Source of the DNA: Dehalococcoidia bacterium
GTDB lineage: Bacteria; Chloroflexota; Dehalococcoidia; GIF9; AB-539-J10
Reading direction: 5' to 3'
Assembly (NCBI GenBank): GCA_030612345.1
Contig: JAUWOB010000070.1
Coordinates: forward strand, 1-5,541
DNA length: 5,541 nucleotides
In this document: in pieces, positions 4,803-5,541 of the stretch
How the letters are laid out: the number at the start of each line of letters is the position of its first letter
Position numbering within the stretch: position 1 is the stretch's first letter
Program-made: the position numbers and the translations under genes
Notes under the pieces: generated by a model
Databases searched by the model: none
The model's input: the letters and a program-made list of their open reading frames with translations, nothing else
Told to the model about the DNA's origin: nothing

Positions 4803-5541
4803 CTAGGGATAGCCTGGTTCGTTGCCCAGCACGGCCACTGCGGCCACCTGAGGGGGACCACCGAAGGTTTGCGATACGCCGAGCCTGGCATTCTTTATCT
4901 GGCGCTCAGGCGATTGCGCCCTGCCCTGGAGTTGCTTGTAGACTTCGTAGGTCATCCTGAGCCCGCTAGCGCCTATAGGATGCCCGAAGCATTTCAACCC
5001 ACCATCGCTGTTTACGGGCAAGCCGCCCCGCAGTTCGAAGTAGCCAGAGTCGATATCATCCTTGGCTTGGCCCTCCGGGCTGAAGCCAAGGAGTTCGTAG
5101 AGAAGCAACTCGGTACTGGTGAAGCAATCGTGGACCTCAGCGAGGTCAACCTGCTCTCGGGGCTTCTTCACCCCGGCCTGCTCATAAGCCTGGCGGGAAG
5201 AACTCATGACCTCCTCAAAGTGGAGCCAATCGAAGGCCGGTCTGTTCTGCGGAAGAAGGGCGGAATGAGCCGCACCTATGCCTTTTATGTAGATTGGATC
5301 GTCTCTGTATTTCGTGGCCTGCCTGGCGGGAACCAGCAGGGCTGCGGCACCACCATCACTATTGCCACAGCAATCGAAAAGGCCCAGGGGCCAGGCGATG
5401 ATAGGAGCATTCAGCACCTGTTCGAGGGTTATGCGGTTGCGGAAATGAGCCTTGGGACAGAGGCTGCCATTGTAATGGTTCTTAACCGCAATCTTGCCAA
5501 TGACGCGTTTGCCTTCTTCAGGGCTCAGGCCATAAGTATGG
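4803..5541 (-). CDS. Thiolase, SCP2-type acetyl-CoA acetyltransferase family (N-terminus outside window)
   Basis: C-terminal 245 residues of a thiolase expected to cleave 3-ketoacyl-CoA with CoA (or to condense acyl-CoAs). The frame is open to the right edge, so the GTG at 5417 is internal; about 140-150 residues including the nucleophilic Cys are missing. Visible motifs, numbered from the first complete codon, are CCGNSDGGAAALL (57-69), EVHDCF (135-140) and CFGHPIGASG (184-193). HDCF in place of NEAF is the fingerprint of SCP2/SCPx-type thiolases, in which the HDCF Cys is held to replace the second catalytic Cys of the classical CxG loop. Consistent with this, the C-terminal loop reads QTFGGPPQ without Cys. 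The product ends about where family members end, with TAG at 4805-4803. It is separated from the downstream fmdB operon by 251 nt. It may serve the same acyl-CoA pathway as the left-hand dehydrogenases; substrate unknown. Confidence 0.92.
   Translation of the reverse strand, partial: HTYGLSPEEGKRVIGKIAVKNHYNGSLCPKAHFRNRITLEQVLNAPIIAWPLGLFDCCGNSDGGAAALLVPARQATKYRDDPIYIKGIGAAHSALLPQNRPAFDWLHFEEVMSSSRQAYEQAGVKKPREQVDLAEVHDCFTSTELLLYELLGFSPEGQAKDDIDSGYFELRGGLPVNSDGGLKCFGHPIGASGLRMTYEVYKQLQGRAQSPERQIKNARLGVSQTFGGPPQVAAVAVLGNEPGYP

Noticed and set aside
4604..4806. Inverted 7-mers as terminal repeats of a miniature transposable element
   Set aside because: The match (10 of 12 when extended) is about what chance gives in this span, no target-site duplication is visible, and the right copy overlaps the thiolase stop codon.
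4544..4960. 138-codon + strand open frame across the intergenic region and thiolase end
   Set aside because: The product has no recognisable domain, is rich in Ser, Arg and Pro as expected of an antisense shadow, and covers part of the thiolase coding sequence.
1..5541. CRISPR arrays, tRNA or rRNA genes, transposases, phage genes
   Set aside because: No spaced direct repeats, no tRNA-like arms with a GTTCGA loop in a fitting context, and no mobile-element proteins in any frame.

Overview
The window is a gene-dense bacterial segment, moderately GC-rich, with two parts. One part is fatty-acid or acyl-CoA degradation: an acyl-CoA dehydrogenase and a 3-hydroxyacyl-CoA dehydrogenase on the + strand at the left, and a thiolase on the - strand at the right edge. 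The other part is a compact four-gene - strand operon between them: two FmdB-type zinc-ribbon proteins, a bifunctional thiamin enzyme (ThiD2 fused to ThiE) and a translin-family protein. There are no rRNA, tRNA, insertion-sequence, phage or CRISPR signals. The host is not directly identifiable. Bacterial translin homologues, ThiD2-ThiE fusions, FmdB ribbons and several stand-alone beta-oxidation genes together would fit an uncultivated anaerobe such as a Dehalococcoidia-type Chloroflexota; this is inference from gene content only.

Layout. 1-1107 (+): acyl-CoA dehydrogenase, cut by the left edge. 1144-2004 (+): 3-hydroxyacyl-CoA dehydrogenase, same operon, with a clear ribosome binding site. 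2005-2091: short convergent junction with a weak terminator-like hairpin. 4551-2092 (-): fmdB copy A, fmdB copy B, thiD2-thiE, translin, with a 15-nt gap and then 29-nt and 16-nt overlaps. 4552-4802: the only sizeable non-coding stretch (251 nt). It holds a good promoter close to the operon start, a quasi-palindrome and three consecutive hairpins whose wobble pairs favour a + strand transcript. 4803-5541 (-): C-terminal two thirds of an SCP2-type thiolase, cut by the right edge.

How the genes fit together. The dehydrogenases and the thiolase can supply steps 1, 3 and 4 of a beta-oxidation spiral; no enoyl-CoA hydratase is visible. The central operon carries the last pyrimidine-branch steps of thiamin synthesis (HMP-P to HMP-PP, then coupling to the thiazole phosphate), joined unexpectedly to a predicted RNA-binding or RNA-cleaving translin/TRAX relative and two small zinc ribbons of unknown role. 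The most notable points are this thiamin/translin/zinc-ribbon linkage, a Leu in place of the phosphate-binding Arg of ThiE, retention of the TRAX acidic pair in the translin homologue, and the unexplained structured intergenic region.
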